Below, piece after piece: positions 21,401-31,676 of a DNA stretch of 55,209 nucleotides. This DNA comes from Perkinsus olseni. Lineage: Eukaryota; Perkinsozoa; Perkinsida; Perkinsidae. Made by a program: the position numbers and the translations under genes. Position 1 is the first letter of the stretch. Each line of letters starts with the position of its first letter. The DNA lies in contig JABANP010000350.1 of assembly GCA_013115135.1 (NCBI GenBank), positions 1 to 55,209 on the forward strand, written 5' to 3'. The notes below the pieces were generated by a model. The model saw nothing but the letters and a program-made list of their open reading frames with translations. It had not been told where the DNA came from and did not search any database.

Positions 21401-22785
21401 CTATCTGTTGCACACGATCCCGGCTGGTTTGCTCTCTCCAGTTTGAAGTTCAAACTTTGGACATGAGGTTGACATTGGAGACGTTCGTGACAGGATCGCT
21501 CTGTTCCTATTATCGCTTCTGAGGGTCTTTGCCACTAGTACTGGTAGTAGTAGTCCAGTACGGACGAAGTTACTAGACTATGATATTGCCAAGCGAGGAA
21601 CAGTTCAGCTGTTGATGAGATATGGAATGGTTCATTGGCCTCTGGGAAGGTGTAACGGACCGTTACTAACGGTACCCAGGAACAGGAAGCCGAAGACTCT
21701 GTAGATTCTGTAGTGCAGAAGTATCATGTCGTCCAAGGTTAGCGATAGCGCGTGGTCTTAACTCCGCCATACGTCAGTAGTGGATTAGAAGAGCCTTGCG
21801 AGAAGCAATCAATTCAGCAAGACAAGATCGAGGAGATCTTCAAGCAGAGTTGGGGTTTTTCACGTTACATGCGATGCTGGATATCAGCGACGCCTTACTA
21901 ATCCTAGCCACGAGTGATGAGCTAGTCGCACTCACCGATACCAGAGTATTAAACCCGGCCGGGCAGTATCGTGGCTACCTGGAGGTTTTTCGAATTGCCA
22001 TACGGGAATCTCCCAGCCCCATGGGCGGTAGAGACTCTCTACTAGAGAGCGCTCCACGGGATGCTCTGAACTCCCGGGGAGTCCGATTTTTCCTGCTGGC
22101 ACTGGTCTCGGCATCAGCCACTTGACCTGCTGAGGAATAATTTGGGCCCAGATGAAACAGAAGAGTTGAAGACGCTCGAGAAGCTAGTCAGTCTTGAGTC
22201 TTTTGCTGAAGCATATGAAAGTACCGAATGTATGAGGTCCCGTGAGGTCGCGTAATCCTGCATATGAGGACAGTTATGATACTGGTGTTTGCGTTGCATC
22301 TATCACAATCGTTGTACCTCTGTCAACAAAGGGCGGGCAGCCCGAGCCGCTCGGGCATGCGGCTATCGGCGGTTCGTCTCCCTTATCCGGGCAGAGAGTA
22401 TGCCGCATACTGTATGCGTCACAGACTGTGACGAATTTGTGAGTCACAGTGCTGCTGGATTCGAAGCTCATTATTTGAAATAATTCATTTCACGCTACGC
22501 TTGGAGTTGGGGTATGAGTCTTTTCTCAGTGTGAAATTCATGACCACAAGGCTGCTGCGTATATTCATGTTGACTGAATTCAATTGAAAGTCACTCAGCG
22601 TATGGCGATGTCGTGACTAAGCTGGAGAATGACTTCTTCATTTCCTCCCTCCACCCTCTCAGGTGCTCCTATCGGTGCCACTTAATTGCCCGCCGTCATT
22701 CGTGGAGTACTCAGTCGAATGTAGCCGACGTTGCCGAAGACTAGTTGACAATTTCTGCGAGGTCTTGGAGCCACTCTTACATTAA
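18433..22785 (+). CDS. Array gene C: putative Ubl - basic linker - TPR-like protein
   Basis: Supported exons: 18433-18548, 18594-18747, 18835 to at most 19218 (end unresolved), about 19437-19544, 19638-19805, 20394-20624, 20774-20926 and 22663-22785. Start MPPSPPTATPEGG. The putative ubiquitin-like domain reads SFRVNIECREQYAERAQS, then GDWRLTWLEG and GVRDGDKLILRFV. The linker contains KKKR. TPR-like LGDMQLLNDNVNGAIEALNK follows, then HGARFANIMDAAGRGEF and GRPFEGSLKSLAKDLDD, and the tail ends FCEVLEPLLH. Exon lengths 231 and 153 nt equal those of copy B, so B and C are the closest pair. Intron 2 (18748-18834) is open in frame and could be retained. The last intron is 1,736 nt. Confidence 0.62.
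20206..20267. repeat. 31-bp perfect tandem duplication
   Basis: The unit starting GGCTGTTTATAGGG is repeated exactly twice (20206-20236 and 20237-20267), followed by GGC, the start of a third copy. It lies in an intron of array gene C. Confidence 0.95.
20927..22662. other. Last intron of array gene C, palindrome-rich
   Basis: Eight odd palindromes with arms of at least 7 bp start at 21371, 21440, 21652, 22035, 22340, 22404, 22417 and 22470. Examples are CATGGTC-G-GACCATG and CGTCACAG-A-CTGTGACG; the 22404 and 22417 palindromes overlap. A looped inverted repeat (GAGGTCT/AGACCTC) lies near 21040. No coding sequence was recognised in the intron. Confidence 0.75.
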
Positions 22786-23270
22786 GGAGCTACCAAGTCT
22801 CGAAATTCAATGCATTTCTCCTTGTCATCGCTGTCGTAGTTTCCCTCCGTAGCAACGTAGTACGTTGTCACTTTTGTGGCTGCTGAGAAATGCTATCTAG
22901 GGATTCCTCTTTACACCGGATTCGCTAAGCGGTTTGGCGAGTTGTGTTGTCAGCAGGTTTCTGAAGGGATTACAGAGTTCGACCGCCTGAGATTCGTGCG
23001 CTTGGGACCGTCTCAATTAAACGAGTTTCGAACTGGCTCCGAACATTTCGTTCAACTGTATCCTGCATGAATTTGCGGGGAGATGGATGACTGTAAACCA
23101 TGAAAAAACCATACGTTGAAGGTTGGCAAAATTATATTTGAAGCGAAAGTCATAGGCTGGCGGATGTTGATATTGAATCCGTCGGATGAAACTGAGGGAA
23201 TGTGGATCGAGCTTCCTTCGACTAATCAACGGACGATCCTGCGGTAGCTAGTTCTTTTCCACCTGTTGAT
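22786..23270. other. Spacer between array genes C and D
   Basis: No gene supported. Contains the odd palindrome 22853-22867 (CAACGTA, G, TACGTTG). Confidence 0.5.
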
Positions 23271-26129
23271 ATGGCTAGAGTTTCTTTACCCAGCGAGTAC
23301 TGTGCCTCCCCCCATCCTCCCATTGGAGCCTGTCCGAATCATCGTTGTCTGCGATGACCCTCGAGCAAAGTTCACGGCCGCGAAACTCAGGGCAGCACCG
23401 TAAGTTTATTAGCCGATGATAGAGAGATCTTCCGTCTTGTTCAGTGCTAAGACCTGCCAGAAATTTATCGCCCAAACGTGCGACCATTTCGGCCTGTGGG
23501 AACCTCACCTATGGCGTCTGGTCTGGAAGGCAGGTCCACTGAAGGGAGAAGAGGTTCCCGCCGGCAGCCACACTGTGAGTGTAACTCTGTCTAGTGTGAT
23601 GTCAACTCGAAATCCATTTCATCCATTGGATGGCCACCGCTGTTCCCTGAAGAGCCTCGTGAATCTGCTCTGGCACGACGCGGATTGCCTCTCGAGCCAC
23701 CAGCGCTTCTGCTCTTTCTGCCACGTTACAATGTGGCGATGTGCAGATTGAAGCCGCAGGCATTGAACACGACGACACACTCGAACTCGTGCCGATTAGT
23801 GGTGGTGTGAAGCGGAAGGCGTCGAGCGATGAGGTCACTCGAAGTGGCCCTCGGCGTCGGTCGTCCTTGGATCGCTGGATCGAATACGGAGAAACTTTTG
23901 GAGCAGAAAATAATCCGAGCAGTATAAATACGGGTGAGGTCAAAGTGGAGTGGTATCATGAAATGGGGCGAGAACGCGATCATTTGACGAGCATGAGAGA
24001 CTCATTCGTCGGCGAGAATGGTCTCGTTGGCGGGAACGTGCTTGCGGGTTCTTTGTGGCGATTCGCTGATTGTTGGCAGATATTCAGAAGGCATTGCAGG
24101 AAGTGAAGGATGCCTTCGGGGCGCTCAAGTATATCGAGGCTGTTGGCCATTGCCGCCGGGCATTAGAACTGCTAGAGAAGGCGGATGATAAGGATCATGA
24201 AGTTATCTATGACACTAGGTACGTCCGGATTGTGACGCTTCGATCGCTATGTTGTGTGCGCAACTGCAATGTAGAACTGATCACGCAAACGTTCAGAGTT
24301 AGTGGCCAATTATGAGCACAATAAATCTTAGCTTAGCCCGTGCTCAACTCGTTGCAAGGGCGAAAGGGTACCGAGTTAACCTGTTCACTGTGACCATCGC
24401 GTGACGCCTGGGAGCAGGAAACCTGTGGCGGGTTGTTGGTCATCGTCTGCGGCACAGCTTAGCAAACTACATCTGTCCGCTAGAGGTCTCGCTGGTCGTT
24501 CAATAAGCCCGGGACGAGTCCTGATCTCTGCATTGACGCAAAAAATCTTGTTACGTTGTAGACCACACCCCGCTCTGGTACTTGCAACAAGCAGTGGATT
24601 TTGAAGGTACAACCTCATCTGCCGTCTGATAGAGCTACAGTGGTACTCCCGAAGCCGGCCAAGAGGCCGACCTGAACGTCAAGATGTGCTCGAGTGGAGG
24701 GCCCCTGAAGGGACTCCCGAGTCCCCGAGCCGAAGTGGGTCTTCCAGGGGGCGGAGCGAAGCGGTATATTTATTGTTTCGTCTTCTGGGATTGCAATTGG
24801 CAACGGCCTTCGTAGACTACTGGTTATCATCGCCGTGATACCGATGAGATTGCCTCACTCAGAATCCACGGCACGAAACTTCTCGGACGCTTCCCATGGT
24901 GTCAGGAGGCCAACTGCATCCGAGGCGAGCTGTACCTTCTACAAGGGCTCACACAGGAAGCCGTGAAGCACTACAAGGAAGTCCTCACCAGTTATGGCAG
25001 CACGACTACATCGCCGCCTGAGGGGATCCGGCTTGGACTGATCATTGCTTTGTGTGGAGGGCTACAGCCTGTGTCCACTGTGGAGGTGGAGTGCTGGCTC
25101 GACGCGGCGACCCGCCGTTTAGTGTCGACTGAGGTGTTCCTCTATACATCAATGCAGTGTATGGCACAGCTAGCCACGTATTGCTGCTCTATGGGCGCCT
25201 CGGGATTTCTCTGGGTCGTTTGGGATTCGTAAACATAACAGAACCGGAGCCGGCGATGGACTATAACCTCACAGGAGTGTATCATAGTTCTTATATGAGT
25301 CATGACTGAGCAATGATGTGTTCCTACGCGGGGGGTTCAGTTTGCGACTCTACTTGTCGTCTCGCATGCCCAACTTCTCATAGTTTGGTCTCAGACCTGT
25401 TCGGAAGCCAAGACCCAGGCTGAAGCTCTGACGCGGGAGCGACGGCATTTTGCTGACATGATCGCTTCTGCGAGAGCCTCTGACGAGGCCCTGTTCAACT
25501 CGAACCTAGGCCAGTTCTTGGCGAACCAAGGCCTCTCGAAGCAGCTTGTCGACGTGCTGTACCTCGCCCTAGGAGGCCATCGAGAGAGCGCTGATGCTGT
25601 TAGAGACGCCTGGAGAGGCGGGGCAAAGGTGAGTCGATCGGGTACCACTATAACACTGGACAGTGGCTTACCAGAAATGGTCGAGATATTTTCGGGCTAT
25701 TGCTGTCATGAGAGTTCTCGGTCTACACGACTTGAGTTCGATAGCTAGGATTTGATTAAGAACAGTTGAATGCTGGCCGGCGATTGCCAGCATCATGATG
25801 ATGTCGCTTGATAGAGTTCAATCCTCCATCGCACTGAGCAACGTATACTTTTTCAGGTCATTTGTGAGAGGCTGTCGCCATTCGCTGGCCCCTATGCGGT
25901 AGACATAGATAAGATCTCGGAGCAACTCGGTAACCACGAGGTGGACACTCTCGCTGACTTCAAGTCTGCTGTGCTGGTGGGGAGCGCTCGGTTGACGGAT
26001 CCAATACTCATTATTCAGGCTTCCTTTGCTGCACAGCGGAGAGATACTGATGCCGGCAAGTACCGAGCCAATTGCCTGGCTCGCTTTCATGACCTCATCG
26101 GAGTGCTGGAAGCCTGTGCATTCAACTGA
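23271..26129 (+). CDS. Array gene D: putative Ubl - basic linker - TPR-like protein (frameshift in exon 1)
   Basis: Exons 23271-23399, 23445-23574, 23747-23933, 24080-24218, 24607-24763, 24816-25085, 25395-25628, 25857-25976 and 26019-26129 give about 491 residues. The start MARVSLPSEYC and the domain strand PVRIIVVCDDPRAK are in different frames, separated by a run of six C near 23307; one C fewer would restore both frame and splice phase. Later domain pieces (LWRLVWKAGP; GIEHDDTLELVPI), a bipartite NLS-like KRKASSDE with GPRRRSS, TPR-like IQKALQEVKDAFGALKYIEA and LQGLTQEAVKHYKEVL, and the tail LARFHDLIGVLEACAFN match A-C. The last intron is only 42 nt. It may be intact in the cell if the C-run is an assembly error. 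Confidence 0.6.
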
Positions 26130-26139
26130 TAACCTGCCG

Positions 26140-27606
26140 ATGCATATAATTCAATACAACTCATCATGCACGATTCAGTCGGTGTTGCTTTCGAAGTTGA
26201 CAATTTCGTGGCGCGCAGTAGAGGCACTAAGGATGGCACTACGACCCCCAGCAGCAGGCACTCTACTGCCATCCCAGGCCTTCGGCGTCGAGGTCGCCGG
26301 CCAGAGCGTTTTGCGGTGGCAGCGTTTACTCCAGGCGAAGGTCAGTGGCAAGCCTCTCGAACTTAGTCACGCTAGAAGCTTCCCCCGGCTGCTGATGATG
26401 CTGAGGGCTCCCGAGCCATTGCAGTTTGCGACGTTCCCACGAATCGGGATGGTAGACGACTTGACCTACTGCCTGCATTCAATGGTGTTGGGGAAGTCAC
26501 CGAGGCAGGCGAATGGTTACCTTCAAGGCCTAACTAACTGGTCGAAGCATCCGATACAATTGAGTCTGGTACGGCAATGCGCCCTGGCCACTGGTGACCT
26601 TGACACTGTCCTCAAGGTCGATACTACTATGAAGGCCATGCGTGTTGACTATTCTCGGATACGGAGAGAGTCTGTCGTCTGTGAGATGAAGTGCTGGGAT
26701 GCAATTCGGCGGGTTCAACACGATCTAAGTCGTGGCGTTTCCGATCCCTTTGCTCAGTTGAAGGTTGAGAGTCACTTGAAGAGGCTCTTACGGTCAGGCC
26801 AAGTCAGGTCGTCGAGGTCACTGCTCCGGCTGTGGCTTCTGCTGGAAACGGCGGCCTCCATTCAACTGGCCGCTGAAGTCCTCTCCCGGCGAAGGGAATT
26901 TTTCCTTGAGAATAGAGAGAGACGAGAGCCGTGGCGGACTAAGCAGTTGATACTCTACGACTTAGAGACGGTCCATGACAGTCCTGCGGTGTTTGGTGAC
27001 AGAGAAGATCTCAGGTGGTTGGATCGAACCAGGGTCATTCAATTAGCTGCACGTAACTTCTTCACCGGTGAGGGAGTGTTTGTCGAGTGTCGGTCGCCGT
27101 ACCAATGGTCAGCGCTGTCCAGCAGTGCTCAGAAGTTCTGCAAGGTCTCGGAGTACGGGATGAAGCCCTTCGGCGTCGAGCTACCACTTTTTCCCGAGGC
27201 CTGGAGGGAGACCGTCGTGCCCTTCTTGAGAGACCAGGCTCGTCGAGGGCCACTGGTGATGGCAGCCTTCAATGGGAAGCTATTCGACCATCGCGTGCTC
27301 AGTCAGTATCATTTGCCGGGATGGCGACTGATGAGGAAAATCGACCCGTTAATAGCGGCGAGGCGAGTTGGTCGGCCCGGAAGCTTCCCCAACGGCTTCT
27401 CATTGTCCTCGTTGTACCACTACAAGGTTGGTGGTTGGGCTCCTGGGGCTCACACTGCCCAAGGCGATGTGGACATGCTGGTCGATCTAATAAGGGAGTG
27501 GCCTGAGCTCACCGAGGCTGTGATGGAGGACTTCAAAAGCGTCGACCGAAAGCGTCGTGTCCGGCGGAAGCGTAGCCCTGCTGGCTTCCCGCAGGAGTAC
27601 ATTTAA
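26140..27606 (+). CDS. DEDDh-type 3'-5' exonuclease domain protein, possibly mitochondrial
   Basis: A single open frame. The ATG at 26140 gives 488 residues; a second ATG at 26233 (MALRPPAAGTLLPSQAF) gives 457 and is an alternative start. The C-terminal third shows the three exonuclease motifs of the DnaQ-like ribonuclease-H fold: ILYDLETV (Asp, Glu), AAFNGKLFDHRVL (Asn, Asp) and AHTAQGDVDMLVDLI (His and Asp of the DEDDh subtype). The N-terminal two thirds are helical with no recognised domain. The longer start has a basic, acid-free N-terminus, suggesting organelle import (inference). It starts only 10 nt after the stop of gene D. Substrate unknown. Confidence 0.78.
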   Translation: MHIIQYNSSCTIQSVLLSKLTISWRAVEALRMALRPPAAGTLLPSQAFGVEVAGQSVLRWQRLLQAKVSGKPLELSHARSFPRLLMMLRAPEPLQFATFPRIGMVDDLTYCLHSMVLGKSPRQANGYLQGLTNWSKHPIQLSLVRQCALATGDLDTVLKVDTTMKAMRVDYSRIRRESVVCEMKCWDAIRRVQHDLSRGVSDPFAQLKVESHLKRLLRSGQVRSSRSLLRLWLLLETAASIQLAAEVLSRRREFFLENRERREPWRTKQLILYDLETVHDSPAVFGDREDLRWLDRTRVIQLAARNFFTGEGVFVECRSPYQWSALSSSAQKFCKVSEYGMKPFGVELPLFPEAWRETVVPFLRDQARRGPLVMAAFNGKLFDHRVLSQYHLPGWRLMRKIDPLIAARRVGRPGSFPNGFSLSSLYHYKVGGWAPGAHTAQGDVDMLVDLIREWPELTEAVMEDFKSVDRKRRVRRKRSPAGFPQEYI

Positions 27607-27800
27607 CTTGTTTAATTCGTTCTCATAAGCGGGGGGAGTTAGTTTGGGGTGCATGAGAGCTAGGAGGGAGGAAGGTGCGTCGCTCCGCTTTTTTCGAATC
27701 TCGCTCGCCCATGAAATCGATCACGCTTGAGTTGGTCACGTGATTTTCCCCTTTTGAAGCCCGGCCCAGTTGGTTGTACTTGTCATCGTTAATAAGCACT

Positions 27801-28369
27801 ATGGCGCCTGCTGTGAAGAGAATCGTGAAGAAGAAGACCAACAAGTTCAGACGCCACCAGTCTGACAACTACATGCGCGTCCCGGTAATTAGTGGGAAGG
27901 GGCCGAAGTGCATCTAGTCGTGTGATGTGCGTGTGGAGTGGTAGTATCTTTTTTTCTGTAGGAGTCGTGGAGGAAGCCTAAGGGTATCGATTCCCGTATC
28001 CGTCGCCGTTTCCGTGGCACCACTTTGATGCCTAACATCGGTTACGGTTCGGACAAGCGCACCCGCTATCAGCTCTCCAACGGCAAGTACGCCTTCCAGA
28101 TCAGGGTAATAATAAAGCGCATTGGTGGGAGGGTCTTTTCTCATGTTTTTGCTTTTGATCGGGCGTGATTCGGTGATAAAATTTGACTTGGCCGTTTTCA
28201 GTCCCCTGCTGACATGGAGCTCTTGATGATGCACAACGAGAAGTACGCTGCCGTCCTCGCCAGCAACCTCTCCGGCCGCACCCGCAAGGCCATCATCGAG
28301 CGCGCCGATCAGATCGGTGTCCAGGTTCTCAACAGGAACGCCAGAATGGCCGCTGAGGAGACCAACTAA
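27801..28369 (+). CDS. RPL32: 60S ribosomal protein eL32
   Basis: Exons 27801-27884, 27962-28105 and 28202-28369 give 131 residues, normal length for eL32. The start [20 protein letters not shown], the middle [16 protein letters not shown] and [14 protein letters not shown], and the C-terminal half with [16 protein letters not shown] are diagnostic. Codon choice is strongly biased to C-ending codons compared with neighbours, as expected of a highly expressed gene. A 194-nt spacer separates it from the exonuclease upstream. Confidence 0.97.
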
Positions 28370-28566
28370 ATCGCTTCGTGGTCTTGTACTGCAAAGCGAT
28401 TGGTGTTGTTTCTGGCAAGCAAATGGTGCTGGTCAACCAACGAGTTACCCTGGATGAGGAAATGAGTTGTGTTTTGTGAGTCCAATCATGGATGTGGTAT
28501 TTCTGACACCTCTAGCTGTGTGAAAACTATCGCGGTGGGCAGTAGTAGCAGCGTTTGTCGCCGTCG

Positions 28567-30250
28567 ATGTCGGCTCCCCCGATACCAACTAGCTTCTCTC
28601 GGCCAACGGAGTCGGCGAACCCGATGGAGAGGGTTATTGAAGTACCACAGAAAGCAGTGGGAAAGGCCATCGGCAAGGGAGGCGACTCGATCAAAAGAAT
28701 AAGAAATGAAACTGGAGCGCGGGTTGAGGTGATTTCGATGGGCTCTTGGGGGGTTCCAGTGACTTACAGTCGACTAATGCGGAGCGTTACAGCCGACATG
28801 AACAGCATCAAATCGGCGAGTTTTATCACGTGTGGCAGTGAGACGTTCAGAGCCGTGGGATAACTTTAGATAGCTATCGTTCGTTGTCCGGGTAAACGGA
28901 GGCGTTGTACTGGTGCTGCCGGAAAGTCGTGGTGACGCTCAATTGGAGATTCTGTCCCGTGAACCGGCCCTGGGGCATGGGTGATTGTATATGTTGCCGT
29001 TAGAGGATCTCCGTCGTTACGGTAGATGTCGCATCGATGTTCTCACTTTTTGACAGCTTGCTGTAGTGGCTCCCTTGTGAATCTTAGGTTGACCAGAGCA
29101 CCAAGGAGCAAGGCTTCAGTCGTTTTGTCGTCACGGCGCCTCACATGGACCAAGTTGAGGTGGGAACATTCACAGCCCTTTGCAGCAGCCCCTCGACACT
29201 GTGTCTTCCTCAGAGAGCGGTTGAGCAGCTCAACGAGATCATTCGCTCCTGCGAGTCCTGCGATTTCCTTCGCCCAGGAGACACTGAGCGTCGCGTACCT
29301 TTGCCAGAGGACAAGGTTGGCGACGTTATAGGTCCCCGAGCGTAAGGTACGGTTGTTGTTGATTGAAGGATTGTACGGTGTGAAGGTGCGTCTTGGATGA
29401 ACTGAAGCGACGGAGTGGCTGCCGTATGGATGTTGTTGTCAAAGTTCCGGTGGGCGAGATGAAGTATGCTAGGATTGTTGGACCTCCCGAAGCGGTAGGA
29501 TTCCTCTTGTCGTTGACAGCTACTGGATAGGTCGTGGTCCAACCTAAGATATGTCGGCGCATTCGCGAACGATACCATTGCTTCGTGCGGCATCATTTTC
29601 ATTTTCCTTTCTCTTATTTCGCCCAATTTGTCGTCATCTCCCGCCCCTTGATATCGCAGAAATAGACTTTCAAATTTGGTTCGCTCTGGGAAATTCGCAA
29701 TCGAGCGTGTGGATCCTCGCATTTTCCTCTTGTGGAGAATTCTCTTTCCTATCCTCAGTGCGCGATTGGCGCATTCTTGGTGAATGAAGTTGTTAACGGA
29801 AATTTCGATGTTGGCGGAGTTATCCGAAAATACTCGGAAAGGACTGGACAACAACTATTCAACCCGGATCATGACATGCGAAGAAAAGGCGGTGGCCCTG
29901 GCGGCGTCCCGGGGGGCAAGGGCAATTTCGGCAAAGGCAATTTCGGAACCCCTGAAAGATATCAAAACCCCCGAAACTACGCTGATATGGGCGGACCAAA
30001 TTTCCGAACTTCGCCTTACGGCGGAGGGAAGGGCGCGGGAAGCCGTTTTGGTGATGGGATGGGGCCCCAGGGTCAGTGGAGTCGACCCTGCGAAAATCCA
30101 GGCAGAAATTGGCAAAGTATTCCTCCCCCTCCTCTCCCGGCGGGCGGGTATGGGTCACAGGGAGTTGGAAATTATGCAGGAAAGACAGCTGTTGGCCATG
30201 GTATGATGGCGTCAAAGTACGAAAATTGGGGTGATTCAAATCCGATCTAA
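28567..30250 (+). CDS. KH-domain RNA-binding protein with Gly-rich tail (tandem copy 1)
   Basis: Resolved exons: 28567-28728, 29088-29159, 29214-29341, 29386-29494 and 29759-30250; a further exon carrying VLVLPESRGDAQLEIL lies near 28895-28980. Exon 1 has a clear KH motif: VIEVPQKAVGKAIGKGGDSI then KRIRNETGARVEV, with the GKGG loop intact. A second, degenerate KH unit spans VPLPEDKVGDVIGPR and LDELKRRSGCRMDVVVKV; its loop is GPRA rather than GxxG. The last exon ends in a Gly/Pro-rich region (GKGNFGKGNFG), typical of RNA-binding proteins with RGG-like tails. Likely a regulator of mRNA; targets unknown. Confidence 0.72.
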
Positions 30251-30339
30251 ACTTCCCGAAATTCAAATTCGAGGCTGCTGTGGAATTTAACGCTGGTTTA
30301 CTCTTCGGCTCGATAGACTTTCAATGCGAGAATATATAT

Positions 30340-31639
30340 GAAACGGCTGGGTGATCGATTCGTGAGTATCTTTCATCATTGTCAGTGCCATATTGAAGTT
30401 CAAGATCCCCACCTTCGCGTATGACAAGGTTATGGGCGTCGAAAATGACGTTCTGCGTAGGATAAGTCGAGAGACTTCTTCACAGATCGTAGGAAGGGAA
30501 TGTGGTGTCACTCAATCTCTTTGCGGCTCTACCAGCACGGCAGGCGCTCTGGTTGCCCGGGAGGCCTCATGACTTCGTTGATGGTTCCTCTGGCTGGGGA
30601 CTGTATCATGTTCACTCTTCGTTGCATTGCTTCAGAGCGAATTAGCGGGTCGAGATGAGATTGGCCAAGCCACACTCCTGTTGGAAGCCGCCTCGCAGGC
30701 GGCAGTGGATGTACTACTTATTTACTATAATGTCATTGTCCATGTCCACTCGTGCTTCTCAGTCTGCTATTAGAGAACTGGAGGAGGTCATTTTCACCTG
30801 CGAGAAGCCGATACCGGGTCCGGGAGAGTCCCAGGAGTTCTTGCCGATGAACGCCGCAGATGCTGCGAAGGTGATGAAGCCTTGCGAGGTGTCAACGGTG
30901 AAGGCTCTTGTGTAGATGGAAGGGTACAGAAGTTCGGTAATAGATGATCTGAAGAAGAGGAGCGGATGTCGAATGGAGGTTACCTTGGCTCGGCCTGATG
31001 CGGATGCAGATGATAATATGCTGACAATCGTTGGCAGCGCGGAGCAGGTAGGGCCGCGGACCTGGGTGAACTGCAGCTGGCCTGGGAAGCGCGTGTAAAT
31101 GGCCTGCGTAGTGAGCGCGTAGCGGACCGGCTTGGTTTTCTTACACACAAGAGTGCTGGAGTTGGCCGTCTACCTCCCCGACTACGTGGAAAACTCACTT
31201 CCGTCATATTGTTGTTCTCTAGGTTAAAATTGGTATGATGTTGGCGGCCCAAGTTCTGTCGGGTCAGATAGACAGTCAAGCTATCGAGAGGAGGTTCAGG
31301 GAGGCCCATGCCGGCCGCCCGGGGGAGGCCTCCTCCTTGCTGCCTAGTGGACCGTCGCAGGACAATGTGAGGGCTGTCTCACGTCTCCCAGAGCCATCTT
31401 CATGCCGCCCATTTCTCAGGCTCGCCGTTCACTATCCCATCGGGCATCTCCGTATTGAACCTCAGTGTCCATTCGACCCCGGCCTTCCGTGTAGAACGTT
31501 TTCTAGTAGTATCGACCATGAGTCTTTGGTTGAGTGTGTCACAAGTTTTTTTGGGAGTCGACGGAATTCGAATACTGTAAGCCCATTTAATCTTAATTGG
31601 TATCGTTCTACTAATTTTCGGAGCCTGAAGTGGGGATAA
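30340..31639 (+). CDS. Diverged KH-like protein (tandem copy 2)
   Basis: The exons parallel the upstream KH gene. One ending at 30488 encodes FKIPTFAYDKVMGVENDVLR; one ending at 30888 encodes AIRELEEVIFTCEKP (compare AVEQLNEIIRSCE in copy 1); 30916-31047 encodes VIDDLKKRSGCRMEV (compare LDELKRRSGCRMDV); and the exon from 31223 encodes VKIGMMLAAQVLSGQID. The GxxG loop of the first unit is replaced by MGVEND, so nucleic-acid contact may be weakened. Start and stop are not resolved; the boundaries given are approximate. It lacks the Gly-rich tail of copy 1. Confidence 0.52.
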
Positions 31640-31676
31640 GTGATTATGAAGCTCTTTAGAATTCATTTTTAAGCTG

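Noticed and set aside
26026..26139. Upstream extension of the exonuclease frame to 26026
   Set aside because: This stretch overlaps the last exon of array gene D in another frame; the D tail aligns with the A, B and C tails, so the extension is a shadow.
23271..27606. Gene D and the exonuclease as one fused protein
   Set aside because: The D tail ends in a stop at the same place as the paralogues, and A-C are not followed by exonuclease sequence.
29210..29854. Minus-strand frame of 214 residues across the KH gene
   Set aside because: It lies over confirmed KH exons and introns on the other strand and has no recognisable motif.
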